Source: Oscillospiraceae bacterium (GTDB lineage Bacteria > Bacillota > Clostridia > Oscillospirales > Oscillospiraceae). From it: 38,643 nt of DNA. Positions 6,998 through 14,620 of the stretch are shown in pieces. Under the pieces are notes generated by a model, which saw only the letters and a program-made list of their open reading frames with translations, was not told the DNA's origin and did no database searches. The stretch spans positions 1-38,643 of the forward strand of contig JAEDIN010000006.1 of NCBI GenBank assembly GCA_016292445.1. Reading direction: 5' to 3'. The number at the start of each line of letters is the position of its first letter. Position 1 is the first letter of the stretch. The translations under genes were made by a program, and so were the position numbers.

Positions 6998-8331
6998 CAG
7001 TCGTCCATATCCTCAAAGGCGTCAAGACCCTTCTTTGCCTCGGGCTTATTATCGCCGTGCTTGACAAACAGCATGGTGACGAAGCTCATTGCGACAAATG
7101 CCGCGGCATATGGGAACAGTGCGGTGTAGCTGATGTTGCGCATAAGATAGCCTGCCACAACGGGTGTTACGACCTGCGCTGCCATGGAGAAGGTGTAGTA
7201 ATAGCCGGTGAATTTGCCGATATCCGAGCCCTTGCACATCTCAACGACCATGGGCAGGGAGTTGACATTTATAGCCGCCCATGCAAGACCGACGAGTGCA
7301 AAGACGATGAACATGATGAGGTTTATGCTGCTGTAGGTGGTGGTGAGGTAATAGCCCAGACCGAAGCAGACGGCAAGCAGGACGATGCCGGACATGATGG
7401 TCTTTTTTCTGCCGAACTTTGACGCAAGAATACCGATGGGGATATAGCTTATTACCGCGCCGCCGGTTGCTATGAGCAGGCAGGTGGACGCACCGCCGAG
7501 TGCCTGACCCATGACCTGAGATACATAGGTGGTAAACCATGTTTCAACGGCATTATAGCCGATGAACCACAGTGCGATAGAGCAAAGCAGGAAGCCGAGG
7601 CTCTTTTTGACATCCTTGGGCAGTGACTCATGGCCGCTGCCATCATCCTCGGCAAGATTCCATTCGGGGTGCTGCGCCTCTAATTTGCGCTGCTCCTCAA
7701 CGAGCTTGGGTTCTTTTACGGTGAGGAAAAGCACCGCGACCGCCACGAACATTATGGACGCAACGACAATGAAAAGCGGCTGATAGTTGACATGAGCAAG
7801 ATTTGCAACCTTGCTGTTGGGGTACATGACCGCGGCAACACCGAGATAGATAACGCCGCCGAGTGCGCCCATGAGATTAATGATGGCGTTTGCCTTGCTG
7901 CGCAGGGGCTTGGGGGTGATGTCGGGCATGAGCGCGACCGCCGGTGAGCGATAAGTGCCCATTGCAACAAGCAGAAGCCCCAAAACAACAACGAAGGAAA
8001 TGGTCTTAAAGGTGCTCGGAGCTGCGGCATAGCTGTTATCGATCATGGGCAGAATATTCATCAGAATGATGGCAAGACCCGTGCCGAACAGCACGAAGGG
8101 CATACGCTTGCCGATCTTGGTATTTGTCCTGTCCGAGATAGAGCCGAAAAGCGGCAGCAGGAACAGGGCAAGAATATTATCCGCCGCCATGATGGCGCCG
8201 GAATAGGTCTCGTTCAGGTGGAAGGTATTTGTGAGAATAAGCGGTACGATGCTGTTGTACATCTGCCAAAATGCGCATATCGACAGGAACGCAAGACCCG
8301 TCAGTATTGTGCGCTTGTTGTCAAGTTTCAT
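6997..8331 (-). CDS. MFS transporter, SLC45/GPH-like
   Basis: The 444-residue protein is hydrophobic throughout with about 12 membrane segments. The loop after the second segment carries DRTNTKIGKRMP, and a later loop reads ALMPDITPKPLRSKANAI, both typical of SLC45-like and glycoside/sugar cation symporters of the MFS. The substrate is therefore probably a sugar or glycoside, but nothing nearby identifies it. The start at 8331 follows CGGAGG by 7 bases; the frame extends 103 codons further upstream but that part overlaps the divergent gene and is not protein-like. It is first in an operon with the LOG-like gene. Confidence 0.85.
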   Translation of the reverse strand: MKLDNKRTILTGLAFLSICAFWQMYNSIVPLILTNTFHLNETYSGAIMAADNILALFLLPLFGSISDRTNTKIGKRMPFVLFGTGLAIILMNILPMIDNSYAAAPSTFKTISFVVVLGLLLVAMGTYRSPAVALMPDITPKPLRSKANAIINLMGALGGVIYLGVAAVMYPNSKVANLAHVNYQPLFIVVASIMFVAVAVLFLTVKEPKLVEEQRKLEAQHPEWNLAEDDGSGHESLPKDVKKSLGFLLCSIALWFIGYNAVETWFTTYVSQVMGQALGGASTCLLIATGGAVISYIPIGILASKFGRKKTIMSGIVLLAVCFGLGYYLTTTYSSINLIMFIVFALVGLAWAAINVNSLPMVVEMCKGSDIGKFTGYYYTFSMAAQVVTPVVAGYLMRNISYTALFPYAAAFVAMSFVTMLFVKHGDNKPEAKKGLDAFEDMDD

Positions 8332-8362
8332 ATCAAAACCTCCGAAGTATTGTAATAAGCAT

Positions 8363-8392
8363 TTTATAACAGATCTGACAATTTCACAACAA
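8363..8392 (-). promoter_or_regulatory. Predicted sigma-A promoter of the MFS operon
   Basis: Read on the minus strand: TTGTTG, 18-bp spacer, TATAAA (5/6). The -35 is weak. It lies 32 bases before the start codon. Confidence 0.35.
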
Positions 8393-8409
8393 TTATTTTG
8401 CAATAGTAT

Positions 8410-8439
8410 TTGACCTTGGTGCATATATGGGTGTAGAAT
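8410..8439 (+). promoter_or_regulatory. Predicted sigma-A promoter of the glycerophosphodiesterase gene
   Basis: TTGACC (5/6), 18-bp spacer, TAGAAT (5/6). The -10 overlaps an upstream in-frame ATG at 8438, which argues that translation starts at 8474 instead. Confidence 0.6.
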
Positions 8440-8473
8440 GAAAACAGTAACAAATATCACGGAGGTGCGCATA

Positions 8474-9304
8474 ATGAAAATCCACGAAAAGCTTCTTCTT
8501 GATGCCTCTCTGGTCGGTCTGGCAGCCCTTGGGGGACTCGTCTTTCTCGTTGCTCCCGGCAGAGCTCGCAAGAAAGATAAAAAGCCGTTTATGTACAAAA
8601 ATTTTGCCCACCGAGGTCTGCACAAAAAGGATAAGAGCATTCCGGAAAACTCGCTTGCCGCGTTTGAAAGAGCCTCCTCCTATGGCTACGGTATGGAGCT
8701 GGATGTCCAGCTTTCAAAGGACGGCAAGGTCGTCGTTTTCCATGACGATACGCTCAACAGAGTGTGCGGCATTGACGCAAGGGTCGATGAAAAAACCTAC
8801 GACGAGCTCAGCAAAATGAGTCTTTGCGGCTCGCAGCAGACAATTCCGCTGTTTAGCGAGGTTCTGAAAACCGTCAGAGGCAGAGGTCCGCTCATAGTCG
8901 AGCTTAAAAACGGAAAGAAAAATCAGGAGCTTTGCGAAAAGACCTATGCCCTGCTGCGCAGATACTCCGGAGAATATTGCATTGAGAGCTTTAATCCCTT
9001 CATAGTCCGCTGGTTTAAGAAAAACGCCCCCGAGGTCATCAGAGGGCAGCTTGCAAATCCGCCGAAGGATTATAACGGCGAGGTAAATCCCGTCACGGGC
9101 TTTCTTTTAGGCAATGTGCTCTTAAACTTCCTTGCAAGGCCGCAGTTTATCGCGTATAAGATTGCTCCCAAGCCCTTTACGGTGAAGCTTTGCGAGGCAC
9201 TTGGCGCAATGAAGGTCTGCTGGACCTCGCACGAATGGATAAACGAAAAGTCTTATGATGTCGTCATCTTCGAGTTCTATAAGCCTAAGCTTAAATTCAA
9301 ATAA
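8474..9304 (+). CDS. Glycerophosphodiester phosphodiesterase, membrane-anchored
   Basis: The enzyme hydrolyses glycerophosphodiesters to glycerol 3-phosphate and an alcohol. One N-terminal membrane segment (about 8-28) is followed by the GDPD TIM-barrel domain with catalytic H46-R47 (FAHRG), E76 and D78 (MELDVQ) and H90 (VFHDD). The 276 residues fit the family. CGGAGGTG lies 6 bases before the ATG chosen here. With one anchor and the active domain outside or on the membrane face, it could act on phospholipid head groups or glycerophosphate polymers; the substrate is not shown. It is a single-gene unit ended by a terminator. Confidence 0.92.
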   Translation: MKIHEKLLLDASLVGLAALGGLVFLVAPGRARKKDKKPFMYKNFAHRGLHKKDKSIPENSLAAFERASSYGYGMELDVQLSKDGKVVVFHDDTLNRVCGIDARVDEKTYDELSKMSLCGSQQTIPLFSEVLKTVRGRGPLIVELKNGKKNQELCEKTYALLRRYSGEYCIESFNPFIVRWFKKNAPEVIRGQLANPPKDYNGEVNPVTGFLLGNVLLNFLARPQFIAYKIAPKPFTVKLCEALGAMKVCWTSHEWINEKSYDVVIFEFYKPKLKFK

Positions 9305-9305
9305 C

Positions 9306-9346
9306 ATAAAAATCGGATGATTATAAGAAAATCATCCGATTTTTAT
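9306..9346. terminator. Bidirectional terminator
   Basis: A long stem (AAAAATCGGATGATT pairing with AATCATCCGATTTTT) lies between two converging genes. The minus-strand stop codon is inside it. Confidence 0.92.
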
Positions 9347-10440
9347 ATAAGCGACATTATGACAAGCAGCACTGCAAGAAAGGCAAAATTAAATACCGAA
9401 AACTCTATGATAAACCGCTTTGCGCCCTTTGGCTCATGCCGCATATATTCGCTGAATGTGATGAGGCTTGCAAGCGAGGCGATGAGCGTTCCCGCTCCGC
9501 CGATGTTCACGCCCCTGAGAAGCTCGGCATAGTTTTGCGTAAACTGCGAAAGCAGGATTGCCGCGGGCACATTGCTTATCATCTGGCAGGACAATGCCGA
9601 GTACAAAAGCGTGTTTTTCTCCATAAGCATCGAGAAAAAGTCGCGCACGGCGTCTATTCTCGCCATGTTGCCGGCAAAAACGAAGAAAAATACGAATGTC
9701 AGCAGCAGCGAATAGTCAACTGCCTGCAGAGCGTGGCGGTCGGAAACCAGCAGCACCGCCGGAATAATGACAAGCCCCACCCACAGCGGCAGCGCACGCA
9801 GAACCACGGCGACCGCCAGAACAAAAAGTGCCAAATAAAGCAAAGTGGGTCTCGGCTTAAACTGCATCTTGCCTTCCGTAACGGTGAGCGGCTCGGACTT
9901 TACGAACAGACAGCACGCGGTGATGAGCAGCATCGACACCAGAAACGGCGGCAGCATGATGCCCATAAACTCCGCCGTCGGGATATTGAACTTGGTATAC
10001 AGATAGAGATTCTGCGGATTGCCGAAGGGTGTAAGCATACCGCCGAGGTTTGCCGCCATATTCTGCATTATAAATGTAAAAGGCAAATATTTTTTCTTGC
10101 CGGTCGAGCTCAGAACATAATATCCAAGCGGAAGAAAGGTCAGAAGTGCCGTATCGTTGGTTATGAGCATCGAGCCCAGAAAGCTTATGTACACAAGCGC
10201 AAGGATGCACATTCGGCTTGTTTTGAAAACTCGCACTATGCGGCAGGCGAGTATGAAGAAGAAGTTTACATCGCGCAGGGCACACACCACAGCCAGCACG
10301 CAGAACAGGCAGATGAGGGTCTTATAATCGAGGTAGCCTGCGTAGGAGCTGTCAACGGGCACAAAGATCACGGTTATCGCCGCTGCGGCAAGTGATGCAA
10401 GCATCACCGCATTGTGTTTTGCAAAAGCCTTTAAATGCAC
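9343..10440 (-). CDS. Ion-transporter superfamily permease (ArsB/NhaD/SLC13-like)
   Basis: A 365-residue protein with about ten membrane segments. LTPFGNPQNLYLY (near residue 135) and ITNDTALLTFLPLG match the paired re-entrant hairpin motifs of the ArsB/NhaD/CitMHS permease group. Substrates in this group include arsenite, sodium, citrate and dicarboxylates; no neighbouring gene narrows the choice. It is somewhat shorter than typical (about 420). Translation starts at GTG, with GGGAGGG eight bases upstream. Confidence 0.8.
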   Translation of the reverse strand: MHLKAFAKHNAVMLASLAAAAITVIFVPVDSSYAGYLDYKTLICLFCVLAVVCALRDVNFFFILACRIVRVFKTSRMCILALVYISFLGSMLITNDTALLTFLPLGYYVLSSTGKKKYLPFTFIMQNMAANLGGMLTPFGNPQNLYLYTKFNIPTAEFMGIMLPPFLVSMLLITACCLFVKSEPLTVTEGKMQFKPRPTLLYLALFVLAVAVVLRALPLWVGLVIIPAVLLVSDRHALQAVDYSLLLTFVFFFVFAGNMARIDAVRDFFSMLMEKNTLLYSALSCQMISNVPAAILLSQFTQNYAELLRGVNIGGAGTLIASLASLITFSEYMRHEPKGAKRFIIEFSVFNFAFLAVLLVIMSLI

Positions 10441-10475
10441 CGCGTTTCCCTCCCTTCAGACCTCACAAGTTCGGT

Positions 10476-10503
10476 ATTATATCACTGTTTGCCGGTAAAT
10501 CAA
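10476..10503 (-). promoter_or_regulatory. Predicted sigma-A promoter of the permease gene
   Basis: On the minus strand: TTGATT, 16-bp spacer, perfect TATAAT preceded by an extended -10 TG. It abuts the terminator of the next gene. Confidence 0.55.
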
Positions 10504-10504
10504 T

Positions 10505-10534
10505 AAAAATCGGAGTCATTTGACTCCGATTTTT
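10505..10534. terminator. Terminator after the ATP-grasp gene
   Basis: AAAAATCGGAGTCA pairs with TGACTCCGATTTTT and overlaps the minus-strand stop codon. Its arm starts with the same ten bases as the hairpin at 9306. Confidence 0.88.
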
Positions 10535-12180
10535 CATATCAGCTCGAATTTGATTTTGTTCCTGTGTGCATATCTGTATGCTTCGCTGTCCTTTTTGCAG
10601 CAGATGACGACATTCGGGCTGCCGAGGAACGCTGTTTCATTGATGAAGGTCACCGAGGTGGGGATAACGACCCTGCCGAGCTTTCGGCAGTTTGCAAACA
10701 CCCTGCTGCGGATAGCCTTCGTCCCCTCGGGAAGCTTAATCGTCGAAAGCTCATCGCAGCCTTCAAAGCATGAGCGGCTGAACGCCTCGACGCTGCCCTT
10801 GAAGATGACCTGTGAAAGCTTGGTGTTCTTACTGAATGCCCCGCTTGCGACCTCCTTGAGGTTCGCTTCCACCGTCACCGTTTTGAGCCTGCGGTTTTCC
10901 TTAAATGCATTGATATCGATGTAAACTACCCTCTGCCCATCGATCTCGGCAGGAATGGTGACCTCACTCATGCCGCTGCCGCCGCGCGTTATGCGCACGC
11001 CGTCACGCTTTATCGCATAGTTGTAGTCCAGCGTTGCGCGGCGCACCGAATAATTTTTAAACACATCGTTTATTATCCGATCACGGTACTGCCCGTAAAG
11101 CGGGCCGTTGTTGTACTGGTGGATATCGATGCCCGCACCGGCAACATTGTACTCGATGAGCACAGGCTCGCCGTCCTCGTCGATGGCGATATCCCACGAG
11201 GCAAAGCCGAACATCGGCACCCTGCTGTGGCAGCGTTTTACCGCTTCGAGCGCCTTGTCAAAGTTCGGCACTCTGCCTTCTTTAAACACAAAGCCGTTGG
11301 TGTGCACCTTGCTGCGGTCGCCCCTTGAGTTGTAGCCGTATTCGTTCAGCCTGCCGTCGGGCTGAACGCCGCAGCCGACACCGCCGCTGGAGAAATTATC
11401 GACCTTGCTGCCGCTGTTGCCGATGCGCACACAGGCAGAAAGGGGTATAGATTCGCCGTCGAGCATGACGGCGATTATGCGTATTGTATTGACCGACGAC
11501 TCGTTCATCTTAGCCATCTCGGGATGCTGCTTCATGACACGCTGAACGGCCATGTCCCTGTCGACCTCAAGCGCTTGCTTCATTTCGTCACGAGTAGAGC
11601 TTTCGTCGATAAACTGTACGCCCGCTCCGCCGCAGCTCATGCGGCTTATCTTGACGACTGCGCCTGGGACCCGATTTTCATACAGTATCTCAACGGCGTC
11701 GTCGAGGCTTATGTGTTTAAAGTCAACATCGAAATACTCGCCGTGGATCTTGCGCAGCAGCGTCACGGGGTGCTTGACGCATGGCAGCAGGATATCCATG
11801 TAGTTTTTGTCGAGAAACGCACGAAGATAGTCAAAATCTATCTTGTTCCACTCGGTGTAGTAATAATGCAGATCGCTGCCGACATAGTTGGGGTCAAATT
11901 TACCGGTCTTGTTTGTGTATATCTGCACCCACTCGGGCTTCACAACGCCCGTGTCCCAGATATCCTTCCAGGCCTCCTTGACGGCTGCAAGCTGATCGTC
12001 GGTCAACGGCTCCATTTCCCCTGCGTTTTTGATATACCAGTCGAGAAGGTGCTTTGCCTTCTGCTCACGCTTTATCGCCGTTGATCTTGTGTTGACAGCA
12101 CGGATAACATCCGCAGCCCTGTGCTTCATGAGAAACTCAAACATGCGGTTGTAAATAGAGCCTTTGATTTTTTCTTTCAT
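10534..12180 (-). CDS. ATP-grasp (sugar-transfer-associated type) protein fused to BspA-type leucine-rich repeats
   Basis: Residues about 80-400 form an ATP-grasp domain of the type often found in polysaccharide loci: nucleotide-contacting K177 (GAVVKISR), a glycine-rich NFSSGGVGCGV, and metal-binding WDIAIDEDGEP plus IEYN (342-345). Residues about 401-545 hold five BspA/LRR_5 units, for example INAFKENRRLKTVTV, SGAFSKNTKLSQVIF and SRVFANCRKLGRVVI, ending in the usual capping sequence YRYAHRNKIKFELI. There is no signal peptide, so the repeats would be cytoplasmic, unlike most BspA proteins. The start is set by GGAGGCGC ahead of the ATG at 12180. ATP-grasp enzymes of this type join a carboxylate to an amine or similar group; the substrates are unknown. 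It is a single-gene unit. Confidence 0.82.
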   Translation of the reverse strand: MKEKIKGSIYNRMFEFLMKHRAADVIRAVNTRSTAIKREQKAKHLLDWYIKNAGEMEPLTDDQLAAVKEAWKDIWDTGVVKPEWVQIYTNKTGKFDPNYVGSDLHYYYTEWNKIDFDYLRAFLDKNYMDILLPCVKHPVTLLRKIHGEYFDVDFKHISLDDAVEILYENRVPGAVVKISRMSCGGAGVQFIDESSTRDEMKQALEVDRDMAVQRVMKQHPEMAKMNESSVNTIRIIAVMLDGESIPLSACVRIGNSGSKVDNFSSGGVGCGVQPDGRLNEYGYNSRGDRSKVHTNGFVFKEGRVPNFDKALEAVKRCHSRVPMFGFASWDIAIDEDGEPVLIEYNVAGAGIDIHQYNNGPLYGQYRDRIINDVFKNYSVRRATLDYNYAIKRDGVRITRGGSGMSEVTIPAEIDGQRVVYIDINAFKENRRLKTVTVEANLKEVASGAFSKNTKLSQVIFKGSVEAFSRSCFEGCDELSTIKLPEGTKAIRSRVFANCRKLGRVVIPTSVTFINETAFLGSPNVVICCKKDSEAYRYAHRNKIKFELI

Positions 12181-12222
12181 GATGCGCCTCCGAAATAACA
12201 CCTCTATCTCATCTGTTGCATC

Positions 12223-12251
12223 AGAATAACACAGTCTTTCGGGCAAGTCAA
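12223..12251 (-). promoter_or_regulatory. Predicted sigma-A promoter of the ATP-grasp/LRR gene
   Basis: On the minus strand: TTGACT (5/6), 17-bp spacer, TATTCT (4/6), 43 bases before the start codon. Confidence 0.5.
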
Positions 12252-12279
12252 TGAGCTTGCACAAGAATTAATCACGATT

Positions 12280-12951
12280 TCACAATATTCTCCCGTCGTT
12301 TGAAAAGGTCACGACCTTGAATTGGATGTGCTTGCCGCAGGCTGCAAGGGCACGCTTGAGCGCGTTTTCAAGGCCGCCGCAGCAGGGCACCTGCATACGG
12401 GTGAGCGTGACCTTTTTAATGTCGTTTGCATGAAGGATCTCCGCCAGCTTTTCGGCATAATCAACACTGTCGAGCTTGGGACAGCCCACAAGCACAATCC
12501 TTCCGGCAATAAAATCGCGGTGGAAATTGCCGTAGGCATATGCCGTGCAGTCTGCGGCGACAAGCAGCTCGGCGTCGTCATAGTATTCAGCCTTTATAGG
12601 CGCAAGCTTTATCTGCACCGGCCAGTTTGAAAGCTGCGAGGGGCTATCACCCATTGGCGCATTCTTCACGGGAACGCTCGACGGTGCAGAGCCCGGACAG
12701 CCGCCGGTCTTTTTCGCTGCCATATTCGCCTTGACCGCCGCTTCATCATATGCCGCCGCTTCACGCTCGACGAATTTTATTGCCTTCATGGGACAATTCG
12801 GCAGGCAATCACCGAGACCGTCGCAGTAGTCGTCGCGCATAAGCTTCGCCTTGCCGTTTACAAGCTCTATCGCACCCTCGTGACAGGCCTTTACGCAGGC
12901 TGCGCAGCCGTTGCACTTTTCTTCGTCTATCTCGATTATTCTTCTTATCAT
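12280..12951 (-). CDS. Ferredoxin-domain iron-sulfur protein with C-terminal Cys-rich domain
   Basis: The 223-residue soluble protein starts with a two-cluster ferredoxin domain: C13-x2-C16-x2-C19-x3-C23 and a second set C43, C49, C53 (YCDGLGDCLPNCP). The rest contains further conserved cysteines, including VGCPKLDS and VPCCGGLENAL, the latter like CCG motifs that bind iron-sulfur clusters. Such proteins are common in clostridia as electron-transfer or redox-sensing components, but no partner enzyme lies adjacent and no exact function is known to me. SD GGAGGG precedes the ATG. No obvious terminator separates it from the ATP-grasp gene downstream, although that gene has its own promoter. Confidence 0.85.
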   Translation of the reverse strand: MIRRIIEIDEEKCNGCAACVKACHEGAIELVNGKAKLMRDDYCDGLGDCLPNCPMKAIKFVEREAAAYDEAAVKANMAAKKTGGCPGSAPSSVPVKNAPMGDSPSQLSNWPVQIKLAPIKAEYYDDAELLVAADCTAYAYGNFHRDFIAGRIVLVGCPKLDSVDYAEKLAEILHANDIKKVTLTRMQVPCCGGLENALKRALAACGKHIQFKVVTFSNDGRIL

Positions 12952-13056
12952 GCTGAACCCTCCGTCTTAATAGCTTGTGATAATAATATAATACAAGCCG
13001 ATTTGATTTGCTGTTGAATCTGCCACAAGTGAAACTCGGCAGAGCTCTTTGCCGTC

Positions 13057-13085
13057 TTGACAATTTTGTGTATAATGGGTATTAT
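13057..13085 (+). promoter_or_regulatory. Predicted strong sigma-A promoter
   Basis: Perfect TTGACA, 17-bp spacer, TATTAT (5/6), 31 bases before the start of the gene at 13117. A second TATAAT sits inside the spacer. Confidence 0.7.
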
Positions 13086-13116
13086 TGTTCTGAATTAATT
13101 TTGAAAGATTGAATAT

Positions 13117-13638
13117 ATGAATAGACTCGCAAAAAAACACATTATTATTTTCATCATAGCGGCAGTCGTAATCGCTGCTGCTGCGGCAATTATCCTCAGC
13201 CGTGTCGGCGTTCCCGAGCTTACGCAGTTTAACTCCGCTTCGATGATGGACTGGAAGCTCGGCGGAAAGATCGAAGGGCTCGAGAGCATCAAGGACGCAC
13301 GCAGCTATGACCCGGAGCATTTCGAGTATTTCACCGACGATAACGGCTGCGGACTGAAGATCGTCAACTCCAACACGCGCTATTATCTCGGCTATTACCC
13401 GAGAGGCAATATTGATGAGTGCCGCATCGTGGGCTTCTCCACGACGGAAAAATCATATTCCGTCATGGGCATCCGCACCGGTGATGATGAGCTGGAGGCA
13501 AAAACCTCGCTGCTCGACTACGGATACAGCTTAAAAGGCGGCGGCTATAACAGCTGCCGTGCGTCTAACGGCCGGATAAGCGTGTTTCTTTCGTTTGAGC
13601 ACGGTACCGTCACAGGTGTCGCGGCTTTTTTGAAATGA
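13117..13638 (+). CDS. Small membrane-anchored protein of unknown function
   Basis: I do not recognise this 173-residue protein. A basic start (MNRLAKKH) and one long hydrophobic segment (about 9-30) give a single N-terminal anchor; the remaining 140 residues are polar and predicted outside. The middle is rich in Tyr and Gly, for example NTRYYLGYYPRGN. The SD is weak (GAAAG), but a strong promoter lies upstream and codon use matches the neighbours. It ends 18 bases before psuG and probably shares its transcript. A functional link with pseudouridine metabolism is not evident. Confidence 0.72.
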   Translation: MNRLAKKHIIIFIIAAVVIAAAAAIILSRVGVPELTQFNSASMMDWKLGGKIEGLESIKDARSYDPEHFEYFTDDNGCGLKIVNSNTRYYLGYYPRGNIDECRIVGFSTTEKSYSVMGIRTGDDELEAKTSLLDYGYSLKGGGYNSCRASNGRISVFLSFEHGTVTGVAAFLK

Positions 13639-13656
13639 TCACAGGAGGTAAAACAC

Positions 13657-14568
13657 ATGAACAAGTATCTTGACATTTCTCCCGAGGTTGCCGAAGCCCT
13701 TAATAACGGCAAGCCCGTTGTTGCCCTTGAAAGCACCATTATTTCGCACGGTATGCCCTACCCCAGAAATGTGAAAACCGCTTTGCTCGTTGAGCAGACC
13801 ATTCGTGAAAACGGCGCGGTTCCTGCCACCATCGCCATCATCGGCGGCAGGCTCAAGGCAGGTCTTTCCGAGGCGGAGATAGAGTATCTCGGGAAATCCG
13901 GAAGAAATGTCGCAAAGGCAAGCCGCCGCGACCTCGCCGCACTCATCGCGCGCAAGGCAGACGGAGCTACCACCGTTACGACTACCATGATGATCGCACA
14001 CATGGCCGGCATCGGTATATTCGCGACCGGCGGCATCGGCGGCGTTCACCGCGGCGCGGAAACAACCATGGACATTTCCGCCGACCTTGAGGAGCTGGGA
14101 AACACCCCCGTCATGGTCATCTGCGCAGGTGCAAAAAGCATACTCGACCTCGGCCTTACGCTTGAATATCTCGAAACCAAGGGTGTTCCCGTTATCGGCT
14201 ACGGCACAAACGAGCTCCCCGCATTCTACACGCGTCACAGCGGCTTCGGAGTTGATTACCGTGCCGACTCCCCTGCCGAGCTTGCCGCCATGTTCAACGC
14301 GCAGAGGGAGCTGGGCTTAAAGGGCGGTATGCTCGTCACGAACCCCATTCCCGAGGAATATTCCATGGACAAGGCAGTTATCGATGCCGCCATTGAACAT
14401 GCTCTCAAGGAGGCCGAGGAAGCCGGCATCAAGGGCAAGGAGACCACTCCTTTCCTGCTCGCAAAGGTCGTTGAGCTCACCGGAGGCGACAGTCTTGACA
14501 GCAACATTCAGCTTGTTTTGAACAACGCCCGCCTTGCGGCAAAAACAGCCGCCGAGCTTGCAAAATGA
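13657..14568 (+). CDS. psuG: Pseudouridine-5'-phosphate glycosidase
   Basis: PsuG splits pseudouridine 5'-phosphate into uracil and ribose 5-phosphate, the second step of pseudouridine salvage. The 303-residue length is normal. E25 (VALESTIISHGMP), the segment GATTVTTTM (103-111) and Lys160 (ICAGAKSILD), which corresponds to the Schiff-base lysine of the E. coli enzyme, are all present, as is the substrate loop ATGGIGGVHRG. SD AGGAGGT lies 9 bases ahead of the ATG. The pseudouridine kinase gene that usually accompanies it (psuK) is not in the window. Confidence 0.95.
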   Translation: MNKYLDISPEVAEALNNGKPVVALESTIISHGMPYPRNVKTALLVEQTIRENGAVPATIAIIGGRLKAGLSEAEIEYLGKSGRNVAKASRRDLAALIARKADGATTVTTTMMIAHMAGIGIFATGGIGGVHRGAETTMDISADLEELGNTPVMVICAGAKSILDLGLTLEYLETKGVPVIGYGTNELPAFYTRHSGFGVDYRADSPAELAAMFNAQRELGLKGGMLVTNPIPEEYSMDKAVIDAAIEHALKEAEEAGIKGKETTPFLLAKVVELTGGDSLDSNIQLVLNNARLAAKTAAELAK

Positions 14569-14580
14569 TTTAATATGACG

Positions 14581-14614
14581 AAACTCCGCAACACGCCGTG
14601 TTGCGGAGTTTTTC
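14581..14614. terminator. Bidirectional terminator between psuG and typA
   Basis: AAACTCCGCAACAC pairs with GTGTTGCGGAGTTT around a 3-base loop, followed by T's on both strands. Confidence 0.92.
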
Positions 14615-14620
14615 GATGTC

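Noticed and set aside
8438..8473. Upstream ATG for the glycerophosphodiesterase
   Set aside because: It lies within the predicted -10 box and has no SD, while the ATG at 8474 has a strong one.
9436..10395. A 319-codon plus-strand frame opposite the permease
   Set aside because: Composition is rich in His, Arg and Gln with no hydrophobic pattern or motif, as expected for the antisense of a membrane protein gene.
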